64,000 nucleotides of DNA from Tropicimonas marinistellae (GTDB lineage Bacteria; Pseudomonadota; Alphaproteobacteria; Rhodobacterales; Rhodobacteraceae), in NCBI RefSeq assembly GCF_001509585.1, contig NZ_LNCI01000002.1, forward strand, positions 248,001-312,000, written 5' to 3'. The position numbers were made by a program, and so were the translations under genes. Below are positions 1 through 9,092 of the stretch, one piece after another. Under the pieces are notes generated by a model. The model searched no databases. It saw only the letters and a list, made by a program, of their open reading frames with translations, and was not told the DNA's origin. Position 1 is the first letter of the stretch. Every line of letters begins with the position of its first letter.

Positions 1-365
1 CCGATGTAGACGTTTGGGTCCCAGTCAATCCCAGAGTCGGCCATCACTTCGTAGACCGGCTTGATCGCGCCCCCGGCTGCCATCATGGTTGCTGTTCCGA
101 CCTCGAACACCATCAGCATATGGGGCTGCTCGCCTGCGCGGAACGCGGCGATCCCGGCATTCAGGGTCTCGGAGTAGTTTCCTTTGTGGCTTGGCGTAAC
201 GACATAGTCACTCTGGCTTGCATTGAAGGCTTCGGCCTGTCCAGCGAGACGATCTCCGTTGGCACCCGTGAAGGCATGCCAGAATTCGATCTCGGTCTGC
301 GCGGCAGCTGATCCCACCGTTACAACAACAGCAGCAAACGCCATTATCGATGTCTGTAGCTTCAT
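1..365 (-). CDS. ugpB: sn-glycerol-3-phosphate ABC transporter substrate-binding protein UgpB (N-terminal part, cut by window edge)
   Basis: This is the start of a periplasmic solute-binding protein; the 3' part lies beyond position 1. The reverse strand opens at ATG 363-365 behind a GGGAGGAAGA ribosome site. Residues 1-22 form a signal peptide ending in SAAAQ. The mature protein begins with an EIEFWHAF segment typical of family-1 binding proteins, then KGNYSETLNAGIAAFRAG and VFEVGTATMMAAGGAIKPVY. Those blocks match the glycerol-3-phosphate binder UgpB rather than a generic sugar binder. In the family this protein delivers glycerol-3-phosphate or its diesters to the UgpAEC permease. The permease genes would be expected to the left, outside the window. 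About 121 codons are visible. Confidence 0.88.
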   Translation of the reverse strand, partial: MKLQTSIMAFAAVVVTVGSAAAQTEIEFWHAFTGANGDRLAGQAEAFNASQSDYVVTPSHKGNYSETLNAGIAAFRAGEQPHMLMVFEVGTATMMAAGGAIKPVYEVMADSGIDWDPNVYI

Positions 366-1032
366 GTTCTTCCTCCCTTGAACATTGGTTATCCACTCTT
401 CGAAATGAAACGCTCCGGTTTTGCCGGAAGGTGGTTCGTTGGTGTGACGCAACCATAGCGAGGTCTATTATTCGTGCATAGAATCGGGTGACGCCACAAC
501 GAATTCCTTTGAGCTGCGCCGGTCGGTTTCGTGGGCCTTGTCAGAACGGGTCCAATTGAGCGGGGCAGGGTGGCCTCGCCGGGTCCTGGGAGGACGAAAG
601 ACGCCCCGTCCGCGTGCTTCCGGTCGAGCCGCGAGATCATCCGCCTGGCGGTCATAATGTACGTTCGCTACCCGCTCTCGCACGGCAATGTCGAGGACCT
701 GCTGCAGGAACGAGTCATCAATGCAATCCCGTAGCGTTCCGCCCCGGTTCGATCCGGTGTTCGCAACCGTCCGCACCTCGGTCTTCAACCGTTTCAATCC
801 GGAGCGCAGCCTCTCGTCCAGAACCGACCTCAGTAAGAACCGCGCCGCCGCTCTCGCGGAATGATTCGGTCTCTACGCGACATAAGGGACTGCCATTCTG
901 CCATCGTGGAGACGAGACCGGTGTGATCTGACACCTCCTGCTTGCCTCTCTCCGGACACCGCCCAAGCCATAGCGCGCGCGGCGGCAACGGCCATGCTGG
1001 TCCGAACCGGGGACAGCCCTATCCTAGTCGAC
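366..1032. other. Gene-poor region between ugpB and the photolyase
   Basis: About 670 bases separate the divergent ugpB and photolyase genes. The part near 366-480 should hold the ugpB promoter, but I see no convincing promoter boxes. The only coding signal is the IS6-family remnant at 612-864, listed separately. The rest of the short reading frames here overlap one another on both strands and resemble no family I know. Confidence 0.6.
612..864 (+). pseudogene. IS6-family transposase remnant with internal deletion
   Basis: Two transposase pieces lie back to back in different frames. The first (about 612-717) reads REIIRLAVIMYVRYPLS followed by VEDLLQERVI, which matches the N-terminal block of IS6-family transposases. 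The second (721-864) starts MQSRSVPPRFDPVF and continues VFNRFNPERSLSSRTDLSKN and RAAALAE before TGA 862-864. That matches the C-terminal tail of the same family. The whole DDE catalytic core, roughly 150 residues, is missing between them. No terminal inverted repeats were found. A related decayed copy lies at 46255-46905. Confidence 0.68.
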
Positions 1033-2583
1033 ATGAGCAATCGCACCGGCACCAAAACCCATCGCGGATACCAGGTCATGTGGTTCAAACGCGACCTGCG
1101 CGTCGAGGACAATGCCGCTTTGTCTGCGGCGGCGGCCCGCGGGCCTGTCCTGCCGCTCTACATCGTGGAGCCGGACTACTGGCGATTGCCGGAGACCGCG
1201 GCCCGGCATTGGGCCTTTATCGCCGAGAGCCTACGCGCGCTGTCACGTTACCTTGCACGACTCGGCCAGCCCCTCGTCCTGCGCACCGGCGATGCCCCGG
1301 CAGTGCTGGAAGAGCTGCACGTGCGGCACGGGATCGCGGAGTTGCACGCGAACGAGGAAACCGGCGGCGGCTGGACCTATGCGCGGGACCGTCGCGTCGC
1401 TGCCTTTTGCCGTGCGCACGGCATCCGGTGGCACGAATATCGCCAGCACGGGGTCGAGCGCGGCCCCGGTTCGCGCGACGGTTGGGCGGCCCGTTGGGAT
1501 GCCCTGATGCGCGAGCCACAGGCGCGTGCGCCTCATCTGGCCCCGCTCGCCGGTGTTGACCCCCAAGGCGTGCCGGCAGCGGTCGATCTCGGCCTACTTG
1601 CAGACCCGTGCCCCGAACGCCAGCTGGGCGGGCGCAAGGCAGGACTGGCCCTTCTGTCGAGCTTCCTTGGCGAACGCGGGGCGACCTATCGGCGCGGCAT
1701 GTCCGGCCCGGAAACCGGTGCGCGGGTATGTTCCCGCCTCTCGCCGCATATCGCCTATGGGACGCTCTCGGTGCGAGAGATCACTCAGGCGACCTGGGCG
1801 CGGCAGTCGGAGCTGCGGCGCAACGGCACCGCCGGTGGCTGGAGGCAATCGATGCAGTCCTTTTCCGGCCGCCTGCACTGGCATTGCCATTTCATCCAGA
1901 AACTGGAGGACCGGCCAGATATCGAGACAAGGAACCTGCACCGCGCCTATGACGACCTGCGCCCGCGCGTACCCGACCGGACCCGTCTGGAGGCCTGGTG
2001 CAAGGGCGAGACGGGCCTTCCTTTCGTCGATGCCTGCATGCGCTCGCTCGCCGCGACCGGCTGGTTGAACTTCCGCATGCGGGCAATGCTGATGTCGGTT
2101 GCGAGCTACCACCTATGGCTGGACTGGCGTGCACCGGGGCTGCACCTCGCCCGGCGCTTCACCGATTTTGAACCGGGCATCCACTGGCCCCAGGTGCAGA
2201 TGCAATCGGGCACGACCGGTATCAACACGCCGCGGATCTACAACCCGGTCAAACAGGGTCGGGATCAGGACCCGAAGGGCGAGTTCGTCCGGCGCTGGCT
2301 GCCGGAGCTGCGCGACATTCCGGACCGGCACATTCACGAGCCCTGGCAGGCAGAGAACGCCGACGCGGTGCTGGGCCGGATCTATCCATTTCCCATCCTC
2401 GATCACCTGGCCGCAGCGCGGGATGCGCGGCAAAAGATCTGGGCGGTCCGCGCTCTGCCCGGTTTCCGCGACGAAGCCGCCGCCCTGGTCGTCAAACATG
2501 CCAGCCGCCGAAAGACGCGCCGCCGAAAGAAGAGCTCCGATGCGCAGATGTCGCTCCCGCTCGATGCCCCCGGGGGACCGTAA
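1033..2583 (+). CDS. Cryptochrome/deoxyribodipyrimidine photolyase family protein
   Basis: A 516-residue flavoprotein of the photolyase/cryptochrome family, which repairs UV-induced pyrimidine dimers with blue light or acts as a light sensor. Residues 16-24 (MWFKRDLRV) open the N-terminal antenna-binding domain. The C-terminal FAD-binding domain carries LPFVDACMRSLAATGWLNFR, RMRAMLMSVASYHLWLDWR and a GINTPRIYNPVKQGRDQDP segment. The tail is rich in Lys/Arg (RRKTRRRKKSS), which could contact DNA. I chose ATG 1033; ATG 994 in frame would add 13 residues. The stop codon overlaps the next gene (TAATG). Family membership is firm; whether it repairs CPD or 6-4 lesions cannot be decided from sequence reading alone. 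Confidence 0.9.
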   Translation: MSNRTGTKTHRGYQVMWFKRDLRVEDNAALSAAAARGPVLPLYIVEPDYWRLPETAARHWAFIAESLRALSRYLARLGQPLVLRTGDAPAVLEELHVRHGIAELHANEETGGGWTYARDRRVAAFCRAHGIRWHEYRQHGVERGPGSRDGWAARWDALMREPQARAPHLAPLAGVDPQGVPAAVDLGLLADPCPERQLGGRKAGLALLSSFLGERGATYRRGMSGPETGARVCSRLSPHIAYGTLSVREITQATWARQSELRRNGTAGGWRQSMQSFSGRLHWHCHFIQKLEDRPDIETRNLHRAYDDLRPRVPDRTRLEAWCKGETGLPFVDACMRSLAATGWLNFRMRAMLMSVASYHLWLDWRAPGLHLARRFTDFEPGIHWPQVQMQSGTTGINTPRIYNPVKQGRDQDPKGEFVRRWLPELRDIPDRHIHEPWQAENADAVLGRIYPFPILDHLAAARDARQKIWAVRALPGFRDEAAALVVKHASRRKTRRRKKSSDAQMSLPLDAPGGP

Positions 2584-2777
2584 TGCCGCGCAAGCCTCTG
2601 CCCGAGAAAACCTGTCTCCAATGCGGCCGGCCATTCGCGTGGCGCCGGAAATGGCGGCGCGACTGGAACGATGTGCTGTATTGCTCGAAGCGCTGTCGCG
2701 GTGTGGCCGGGACCGCGCGCAGGGCTGGCCGAAATTGTAGGCCAGCCGCCGCCACCGCGCCCCGGACAGGACCGTGA
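2583..2777 (+). CDS. DUF2256 domain-containing zinc-ribbon-like protein
   Basis: A 64-residue protein of unknown function. The DUF2256 core is LPEKTCLQCGRPFAWRRKW followed by RDWNDVLYCSKRCRG. The two pairs of cysteines (CLQC and CSKRC) should bind one zinc ion. DUF2256 proteins are often found next to photolyase/cryptochrome genes, and here the ATG overlaps the photolyase stop codon by one base, implying translational coupling. The C-terminal 20 residues are Ala/Arg/Pro-rich and unlike the family core. The downstream kinase gene starts inside its stop codon. Confidence 0.85.
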   Translation: MPRKPLPEKTCLQCGRPFAWRRKWRRDWNDVLYCSKRCRGVAGTARRAGRNCRPAAATAPRTGP

Positions 2778-4153
2778 TGACACCGGACCGCCCCCATCGT
2801 CGCGCCGTTCCGGCTGGCCGCATCTCGCGCTTGCATCGGCTCGGCGCGCTGACAACCGGAATTTCCGGGCGGCTCGCCGTCGATGGCGCCCGCAGCCTTT
2901 TGCGCGGTGACCCGCTCGACCTGCAAAAACTCCTGCTCACCCCCGCAAATGCCCGCCAGTTGGCGGACGACCTGGCCCGGATGCGCGGCGCCGCGATGAA
3001 ACTCGGGCAGTTGATTTCGATGGAAGCGGGCGATGTGTTGCCGCCGGAGTTGGCGCAGATCCTGTCCCGGTTGCGTGCCGCAGCCGACCCGATGCCGCCG
3101 CAGCAACTCAAGACCGTTCTTCGCGACGCCTGGGGCAGCGACTGGCGCCGCGCCTTTCGGCGTTTCGACACTCGCCCCATCGCCGCTGCCTCCATTGGCC
3201 AGGTGCACCGCGCCCGCCTGCGCGACGGGCGGGAGCTCGCGATCAAGGTCCAATATCCCGGGATCGCCGAGAGCATCGACAGCGATGTCGCCAATCTCGG
3301 CGCGCTCGTCCGTCTGTCCGGGCTGCTTCCGAAGGGTTTCGACCTTGTTCCCTACCTGGACGCGGCGCGCGTGCAGTTGCGAACCGAGGCCGATTACCTG
3401 CAGGAGGCCCGCGAGATTACCACCTATGCACGGATGCTGGGGGACACGGAGGCCTTCCTTCTGCCCGAGGTTCTGCCGGAGTGGTCGACCCGCTCCGTGT
3501 TGAGCATGAGCTACATACCATCCCGACCCATCGAAACGCTGGCTGAGGCTTCGCAGAGTGAACGCGATCAGGCCATGCGGCGCCTGCTGGCGCTGTTTTT
3601 GGACGAGCTCTTCCGATTCCGGACCGTCCAGACCGATCCGAACTTCGCCAATTTCCGGCATTGTCCGACGACCGGCCGCATCGTGCTGCTGGATTTCGGG
3701 GCCGTCCGGACATTCGAACCGAAGCTTGTCGAGGCCGTGCACAGTCTCGTAGCGGCGGGAATGGCGCAGAATCTCGCGGCCGTCGAAGCCGCTGCCGAAA
3801 CACTTGGCATCCTGTCGAACACGACGCCCGCCGCCTTTCGAAAGTCGTTTCTGGAGATTGCGGCGATGGTGTTTTCCGACCTGCGGCAGGAGGTGTTCGA
3901 CTTCGGAACCTCGGACCTTCTGGAGCGGCTCCGCGAGACTGGCCGCGCTCTTGCTGCGGAGCCCATCGCCCCGCCCGAGATCCCGATCGATCTGCTCTAT
4001 CTCCAGCGCAAGGCGGCTGGCCTGTTCCTCCTGGGAACGCGTCTGCGTGCCCGGGTCGCGGTCGCCGAACTGGTGGAACCGCATCTCGGACCCCGCGGGT
4101 CCTACGGCGCCGGTGGTGTATTGAGCAAAACCACGTCATTCAAACACGGATAA
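2777..4153 (+). CDS. ABC1/UbiB/COQ8 atypical kinase family protein
   Basis: A 458-residue member of the ABC1 (AarF/UbiB/ADCK) atypical kinase family, linked in other organisms to quinone biosynthesis and lipid homeostasis. The defining KxGQ motif is present as AAMKLGQLISMEAGDVLPPE. An Ala-rich loop (PIAAASIGQVHRA) replaces the usual P-loop, ELAIKVQYPG holds the conserved Lys, and LLDFGAVRTF is the DFG metal-binding motif. The start is ATG 2777 (GTG 2774 also possible), overlapping the DUF2256 stop. It is co-transcribed with photolyase and DUF2256. The C-terminus is soluble, without the two membrane helices of E. coli UbiB, so it resembles the ADCK/COQ8 branch. Confidence 0.9.
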   Translation: MTPDRPHRRAVPAGRISRLHRLGALTTGISGRLAVDGARSLLRGDPLDLQKLLLTPANARQLADDLARMRGAAMKLGQLISMEAGDVLPPELAQILSRLRAAADPMPPQQLKTVLRDAWGSDWRRAFRRFDTRPIAAASIGQVHRARLRDGRELAIKVQYPGIAESIDSDVANLGALVRLSGLLPKGFDLVPYLDAARVQLRTEADYLQEAREITTYARMLGDTEAFLLPEVLPEWSTRSVLSMSYIPSRPIETLAEASQSERDQAMRRLLALFLDELFRFRTVQTDPNFANFRHCPTTGRIVLLDFGAVRTFEPKLVEAVHSLVAAGMAQNLAAVEAAAETLGILSNTTPAAFRKSFLEIAAMVFSDLRQEVFDFGTSDLLERLRETGRALAAEPIAPPEIPIDLLYLQRKAAGLFLLGTRLRARVAVAELVEPHLGPRGSYGAGGVLSKTTSFKHG

Positions 4154-4861
4154 GGTCCCTAACGGGCTGTTGGCCTTGACCTCGGCTGTGGTAACCACGT
4201 GCAGGTGTGCCTGATCGTGAGCACATTCCGAGTGACTGACTGCGGAACAGCCCGTCCTCGGTAATCGAAGCGGAACGGAATCGCTGGCAACGATCGCGTT
4301 CGCACTCTGATGCATCACATGCCTGATTCAATGATTGCACGCACTCCGCGAAAGGTTTTGCGATGGTGATGCCAAAGGAAGTTGGGTTGCCGCGGGGCAG
4401 GGGGCTGAACGGCGTCGTCTGTCGGCGAAACGCAATCCGTTCAATTGCTTAAGTGCCAGCCGTAAATCTGTCAGGCTCTGATGGCATCGGTTTGACCCAA
4501 TACTTGCATCCGGGCACCGGCAGAAACGCGCTTCGCGTCACCGAACCGGCACGTAATTCCGTTGGCGTACAGACAATATGTTCGCGAGGATCAACGGCGA
4601 GCGCCACTGCCGTTGGCGAACATTTGATCATGAGGTCGCGGTTCTGGAAAGCTCCGCTACGAAGACGAAGGTCAGTGAAGGCTGCGAGAGAACGTTCAGC
4701 GTGCGGCCGACGTAGCCGGCACCATAGCCGGGGAGCGAGCCGGAGAGTTCCGATCCGCAAAGCGGCCCAGTACCAACTCTGACGTGGCCGCGACTGCGCC
4801 GGCAGTCGGAATGGGGGTCCTACAGCGTCTTCCACATATATTGTGGCGCGGATCGAAGTTT
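4154..4861. other. Intergenic region with no identifiable gene
   Basis: About 700 bases between convergent genes. A reverse-strand frame of 128 codons (4449-4835) is open but its translation resembles no family I recognise and it has no clear ribosome site, so I do not call it. A 10-bp inverted repeat (4162-4171 and 4246-4255) lies at the left end and is listed separately. I see no terminator with a T-run for either flanking operon. Confidence 0.5.
4161..4255. repeat. 10-bp inverted repeat with 74-base spacer
   Basis: ACGGGCTGTT at 4162-4171 is the exact reverse complement of AACAGCCCGT at 4246-4255. The arms enclose 74 bases that lie just after the ABC1 kinase gene. It could be a long-range terminator stem, or the end repeats of a tiny decayed element. 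No T-run follows the right arm. Confidence 0.35.
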
Positions 4862-5515
4862 CTACAAGACGCCGTATTTTGTGAAGGCGTCGGTGCTGGA
4901 CATGCCGGCTTCGACGGCTTTCCTGACCACCTTTTCCGTGCTTGCCTTCTCAAGTGCCTTTTCGAGCACTTCAGCTTCGTGCTTCTGAGGGATGATCAGC
5001 ACACCGTCGAGATCGCCGAACACGATGTCGCCGGGGTCGATCCAGACCCCTCCGATCTCGATCGGACAGCGGTAATCCGCGACCTTGGTCCGAACACTCG
5101 AATCCTGAGCATAGCGGCCCCGGCTGAACACCGGCCAGTCCTGTTCGAGGATCTGCGGCGTGTCGCGATGGTATCCGTTCACCACCGCGCCGACCGCGCC
5201 GCGCGTGCGCGCCGTGGCCGTCAGCAACTCGCCCCAGTAGGCGCAGCGCATGTCGCCACCGCTGGCAAGGTAGATCTCGCCCGGCTCAAGCTGGTCCAGC
5301 GCCTGTGTCAGCACGCCAAAGGGCTGTTTCTGCGGACCGTAGACGTCGATCATCACCACGGGCATCGCGCGGCCGACGAGTTTCATGTCTTCTTTCATCG
5401 GCTGGACCGGTTGCGGTAGGAACTGGTGCATCAGCCCCATACCGTCGAGAATATCGCCAACGACGGGGGTGTAGAGTTCCGCCTTCACGCGGTCGAAAAG
5501 GTCCTGGTCTTTCAT
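4862..5515 (-). CDS. RraA family protein (HMG aldolase / oxaloacetate decarboxylase-like)
   Basis: A 217-residue RraA-fold protein. The family includes 4-hydroxy-4-methyl-2-oxoglutarate aldolases, oxaloacetate decarboxylases and an RNase E inhibitor. The sequence shows [12 protein letters not shown] near the N-terminus, [20 protein letters not shown] (the glycine-rich substrate loop) and [15 protein letters not shown] near residue 165. The aldolase branch conserves the GExx, RD/DxxxxxR-type metal-loop residues; here the loop reads NGYHRDTPQ, with R and D retained. ATG 5513-5515 follows AGGTGACAAG. It is the last gene of the minus-strand sugar-acid operon, so an aldolase or decarboxylase acting on a keto-acid from that pathway is the most likely job. 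This is inference. Confidence 0.82.
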   Translation of the reverse strand: MKDQDLFDRVKAELYTPVVGDILDGMGLMHQFLPQPVQPMKEDMKLVGRAMPVVMIDVYGPQKQPFGVLTQALDQLEPGEIYLASGGDMRCAYWGELLTATARTRGAVGAVVNGYHRDTPQILEQDWPVFSRGRYAQDSSVRTKVADYRCPIEIGGVWIDPGDIVFGDLDGVLIIPQKHEAEVLEKALEKASTEKVVRKAVEAGMSSTDAFTKYGVL

Positions 5516-5550
5516 CTTGTCACCTATCGAGGGGAAACGGGCATTCGGGC

Positions 5551-6960
5551 TCAGAGCTCCGCCTGGAAGTAGCGGATGGCATTGTCGAAACAGATATCCT
5601 CGACCATGCGCCCCAGGAGCGCAGCATCGTTGGGGATCTCGCCATCGCGCACGCCATGGCCGAGGAACTGGCACAGGATGCGGCGGAAGTACTCGTGGCG
5701 GGTGTAGGAGAGGAAGCTGCGACTGTCGGTCAGCATGCCGATGAACTGGCTCAGGAGGCCGAAATTGGCGAGCTGCGTCATCTGCCGCAGCATCCCGTCC
5801 TTCTGGTCGTTGAACCACCAGCCGGAGCCGAACTGAACCTTGCCCGGGATCTCGCCATCCTGGAAGTTGCCGCACATTGCGGCGATCATCTCGTTGTCGC
5901 GCGGGTTGAGGCAATAGAGGATCGTGCGGGGCAGTTGCCCGGTCGTCTCCAGGGCATCGAGCAGCTTTCCGAGCGCGCCGGCGATGGGCTCGTCATGTAT
6001 CGAGTCGAATCCGCAGGCCTCGCCGACTTCCGCGACCTTGCGGGTGTTCACGTTCCGAAACGCGCCGATATGGTATTGCTGCGCCCAGTCGCGCCGGTGG
6101 TATTCCCGCCCGAGGAAGAGGAGCAGGTTCGTCCGGTAGGCCGCAAACTCGCTGTTGCTTGGTATGATGCCTTCGCGGCGCTTCTTCAGGATAGCGTCCA
6201 GTTCGGACTCCGTGGCTTCGGAATAGGTCACCACATCGAGCGCATGGTCGGAGATAGTGCAGCCAAGCGCGGCGAAGTGATCCATTCGTTGGATGAGCGC
6301 TTCGTAGAGCCGTTCCATCGAGTTGATCGCGACGCCCGAGGCCTGTTCGAGTTTTTCGAGGTAGTCGACGAAACCGGGATGCTGGATGTCACAGATCTTG
6401 TCGGGGCGGAAACAGGGCACCACCCGCGCCGTGAAACGGTCGTCCTTCTGGGCGGTAGCGTGCGGCGCCAGGTCGTCTACCGGGTCGTCCACGGTGACGG
6501 CGGTGTGAACGTTCATCCGATCCATGATGTTGCGGGCCGTGAAATCGGGCTGCGCGAGCATCTCCTGCCCACGGGTCCAGATATCCTCGGCAGTGTCGGC
6601 CGAGAGCAGAACATCGTCGATACCGAAGGGGCGGCGCAGTTCGAGATGGGTCCAGTGATAGAGCGGGTTGCCGATGGTCGCGGGCACAGTGCGCGCCCAG
6701 GCGTCGTATTTCTCGCGCGGGCTGGCCGAACCGGTGCAATAGGTCTCGCAGACCCCATTCGCGCGCATGGCGCGCCATTTGTAATGGTCGCCGCGCAGCC
6801 AGATATCCCAGAGATCCTTGAACTGGTAATTCCCTGCAATCTCCTGCGGGGGCAGGTGGCAGTGATAGTCGAAGATCGGTTTGTTTTCTGCGTAGTCGTG
6901 GAAAAGGATGCGCGACATCTCGGTATCGAGAAGAAAGTCGTCATGGATGAAACCGGGCAT
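5551..6960 (-). CDS. uxaC: Glucuronate isomerase UxaC
   Basis: A 469-residue uronate isomerase, the usual family length. It interconverts D-glucuronate and D-fructuronate, or D-galacturonate and D-tagaturonate, in the cytoplasm. The metal-binding HxH is seen in [16 protein letters not shown] near residue 33. Further family blocks are [20 protein letters not shown] and [11 protein letters not shown]. The reading frame starts at ATG 6958-6960 behind AAGGAGACC. It lies between the SDR and RraA genes in the same orientation with gaps of 68 and 35 bases, so co-transcription is likely. No UxaB or UxuB reductase of the classical long-chain family is seen; the neighbouring SDR may fill that role. Confidence 0.95.
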   Translation of the reverse strand: MPGFIHDDFLLDTEMSRILFHDYAENKPIFDYHCHLPPQEIAGNYQFKDLWDIWLRGDHYKWRAMRANGVCETYCTGSASPREKYDAWARTVPATIGNPLYHWTHLELRRPFGIDDVLLSADTAEDIWTRGQEMLAQPDFTARNIMDRMNVHTAVTVDDPVDDLAPHATAQKDDRFTARVVPCFRPDKICDIQHPGFVDYLEKLEQASGVAINSMERLYEALIQRMDHFAALGCTISDHALDVVTYSEATESELDAILKKRREGIIPSNSEFAAYRTNLLLFLGREYHRRDWAQQYHIGAFRNVNTRKVAEVGEACGFDSIHDEPIAGALGKLLDALETTGQLPRTILYCLNPRDNEMIAAMCGNFQDGEIPGKVQFGSGWWFNDQKDGMLRQMTQLANFGLLSQFIGMLTDSRSFLSYTRHEYFRRILCQFLGHGVRDGEIPNDAALLGRMVEDICFDNAIRYFQAEL

Positions 6961-7028
6961 CTCTGTGGTCTCCTTGAATCGCTCAGGGGCGAAGAACGTC
7001 TGTCTGGGATTGCGGGGTGCGGAAATGG

Positions 7029-7793
7029 TCAGAACCCGTGCAGCGCGCCACCGTCGACGACGACAACATGACCGGTCACGTAGCGCGCGGCATCGGCGGC
7101 AAGATAGGTCATCGCCCAGCCGATATCCTCCAGCTCGCCTGTGCGGCCCATGGGGATGCGGCCAAGTATCTTGGCAAGCCGCTCCGGGTCTTTCGAAGTG
7201 GCGAGACGGAACAGCGCCGTATCGATCCAGCCCGGCGCCACCCCGTTGACCCGAACGCCGGAGGGCGCGAGTTCCGTCGCCAGCGAGCGGATCAGGCCAA
7301 GATAGGCTGCTTTGGAGGCCGAGTAGCCGGTGACATTCGGAATGCCGAGGAACGAGCTCATCGAAGCGGTGAAGAGCACCGAGCCGCGCCCGGTTTCCTT
7401 GAGCTGGGGCAGGAAGGCGCGGGTCATGGCGAAGGCGCCCGTGACATGGACGTCGTAGACGGAACGGAAGTCCTCGACCGACATGTCCTCGATTGGTTTC
7501 TTGCAGGTGCCGCCGGCGTTGTTGACAAGGATGGAGATCGGCCCGGCTTTTCTCTGGACGTCTGCGGCCAGCGTCTCCGCGGCGCCGAAATCCGTCACGT
7601 CATAGGGCAGTCCGGTGGCCTTCGGGCCGAGCGCCGCAACCGCGGCTTCGACCTTTTCGGCATCGCGGCCGATGACGACCACTTCGCCGCCGGCCTTGAC
7701 GAAACACTCGGCCATGGCAAGGCCGAGGCCAGATGTCCCGCCGGTGACAAGGGCGCGATGCCCAGCGAGAGAGAAGGCTGATTGAAAATCCAT
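7029..7793 (-). CDS. SDR family oxidoreductase (gluconate 5-dehydrogenase-like)
   Basis: A 254-residue classical short-chain dehydrogenase. Cofactor motif TGGTSGLG lies near residue 18, NNAGG near residue 95, catalytic Ser in [10 protein letters not shown] and the YSASK catalytic Tyr-Lys pair near 158. A C-terminal [11 protein letters not shown] ending is typical of sugar/polyol SDRs. The start ATG 7791-7793 has GGAG upstream. Its position between a predicted sugar-acid dehydratase and UxaC suggests oxidation or reduction of a uronate or keto-uronate. The true substrate cannot be read from sequence; NAD rather than NADP is possible but not proven. Confidence 0.88.
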   Translation of the reverse strand: MDFQSAFSLAGHRALVTGGTSGLGLAMAECFVKAGGEVVVIGRDAEKVEAAVAALGPKATGLPYDVTDFGAAETLAADVQRKAGPISILVNNAGGTCKKPIEDMSVEDFRSVYDVHVTGAFAMTRAFLPQLKETGRGSVLFTASMSSFLGIPNVTGYSASKAAYLGLIRSLATELAPSGVRVNGVAPGWIDTALFRLATSKDPERLAKILGRIPMGRTGELEDIGWAMTYLAADAARYVTGHVVVVDGGALHGF

Positions 7794-7834
7794 GTTATTC
7801 TCCGATCCGTTTTTCCGGGTCCGCCGCCGCTTGA

Positions 7835-8950
7835 TCAGGCGACGCTGGTCTTGTGAGAGACGCACAGACGGTCGATCTCGCTCCAATCCAGTTCGACGCC
7901 CAATCCGGGCGCCTGTGGGGCTATCGCCCAGCCGCGTTCGTCGATGGGCAGCGGCTCCTTGAGCGGGAACTGGAACGCCTCCTCCGGCACGAAAAGCTCG
8001 AAATACTCGCAGTTCTTCACCGCGCAGGAGACGTGGAGGTTCGCGATATCCATAAAGCCCATGGTGGTGGTATGGATCTCGCAGTTCATTCCAAAGGCCT
8101 CGGCGAGGTGGCAGATCTTCATGGTTCCGGTAACACCGGCCTTCCACGAGACATCGGCGCGCACGATGTCGGCCGCCCGCTGGGCGATGGCCTGCGCCAC
8201 GCCCCAATGTGCTCCACGGGTGGTTTCGGTTGCAGCGACCGCGATGTCGAGTGTCCGGCAGAGCTCGGTGTACTTCGCCAGTTCGAAATCGCGGAATGGC
8301 TCCTCGAACCACACATAACCGAGTTTCTCGAGGTTGCGGCCGACGCGGATCGCCTGCTCGAGCGTGTAGTCGCCCACGGGATCGCTGAAGAGAAGGAAGT
8401 CATTGCCCACAGCCTCACGCACGGCCGCATGTACCTCGATGTCGCGCCGCCAGGGCGACGGCGAATGCACCTTGTAGCCGGGCAGGCCCTTTGCCTTGTA
8501 AGCAAGCGCCTCGTTGACGTAGTCGTCGTCCTTCTCGTGAAAGAGGCCGCTGGCATAGGCGGGAAGGCCATCGCGCGCTCCGCCGAGGTGTCGATAGAGT
8601 GGCAGGTCCGATGCCTTGGCTGCGATGTCCCATAGGGCAACATCGATGGGGCCGGGCAGGTAGACCGGGAAAAAGGTAAGATGCCGGTCAACGGTCCAGA
8701 GATCGTGCCAGATGCGCTCGCGTTCCCCCACTCCGCGGCCAAGGACAACCGGCGCAATGATGTCGTGCAGGTAAGTTTCGGTGATCTTGCCGGAACGGGC
8801 GGCGAGCGCGGAGGCATACCCGTCGATGCCGGCATCGGTCGACAGGCGCAGAACGACAACATCCCAGGACATATTGTCCCCGGCGCGATTCTCGGGGAAC
8901 AGCGAAAGGTCCCGCTTGCAGTGCCATGTTTCGAGCTTGGTGACTTTCAT
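7835..8950 (-). CDS. Mandelate racemase/muconate lactonizing enzyme (enolase superfamily), variant active site
   Basis: A 371-residue enolase-superfamily protein, the family that abstracts a proton next to a carboxylate in sugar acids. The barrel end-strand ligands are recognisable: Asp in LLFSDPVGDYT, Glu in YVWFEEPFRD and Glu in AAATETTRGA-type strand (AVAATETTRG), with a possible acid/base His in CEIHTTTMGF. The second-strand motif, normally KxK, reads LPGYKVHSPSPW, so the second Lys is replaced by His. That argues for a dehydratase/epimerase subgroup different from mandelate racemase. ATG 8948-8950 starts the frame. It is probably the first gene after the GntR regulator in the minus operon. 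Substrate unknown; an aldonate or aldarate is likely. Confidence 0.85.
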   Translation of the reverse strand: MKVTKLETWHCKRDLSLFPENRAGDNMSWDVVVLRLSTDAGIDGYASALAARSGKITETYLHDIIAPVVLGRGVGERERIWHDLWTVDRHLTFFPVYLPGPIDVALWDIAAKASDLPLYRHLGGARDGLPAYASGLFHEKDDDYVNEALAYKAKGLPGYKVHSPSPWRRDIEVHAAVREAVGNDFLLFSDPVGDYTLEQAIRVGRNLEKLGYVWFEEPFRDFELAKYTELCRTLDIAVAATETTRGAHWGVAQAIAQRAADIVRADVSWKAGVTGTMKICHLAEAFGMNCEIHTTTMGFMDIANLHVSCAVKNCEYFELFVPEEAFQFPLKEPLPIDERGWAIAPQAPGLGVELDWSEIDRLCVSHKTSVA

Positions 8951-9092
8951 CGGTGAAACATCCTGGGTCTGGTGTCCTGTGCATTGGTTGCACGCAAAGC
9001 GTTTCGTTGCGCGTGCCGGTGGTGGCCGCGGGGTTCGCCTTTGGCGAGCATTCGGGTTTGGTGGGAAACGCCGCCCAAGCAGCGCCTCCGGA

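Noticed and set aside
4449-4835. Reverse-strand 128-codon open frame in the gap after the kinase gene
   Set aside because: No recognisable family, no ribosome site, and overlapping open frames on the other strand; not better than chance in high-GC DNA.
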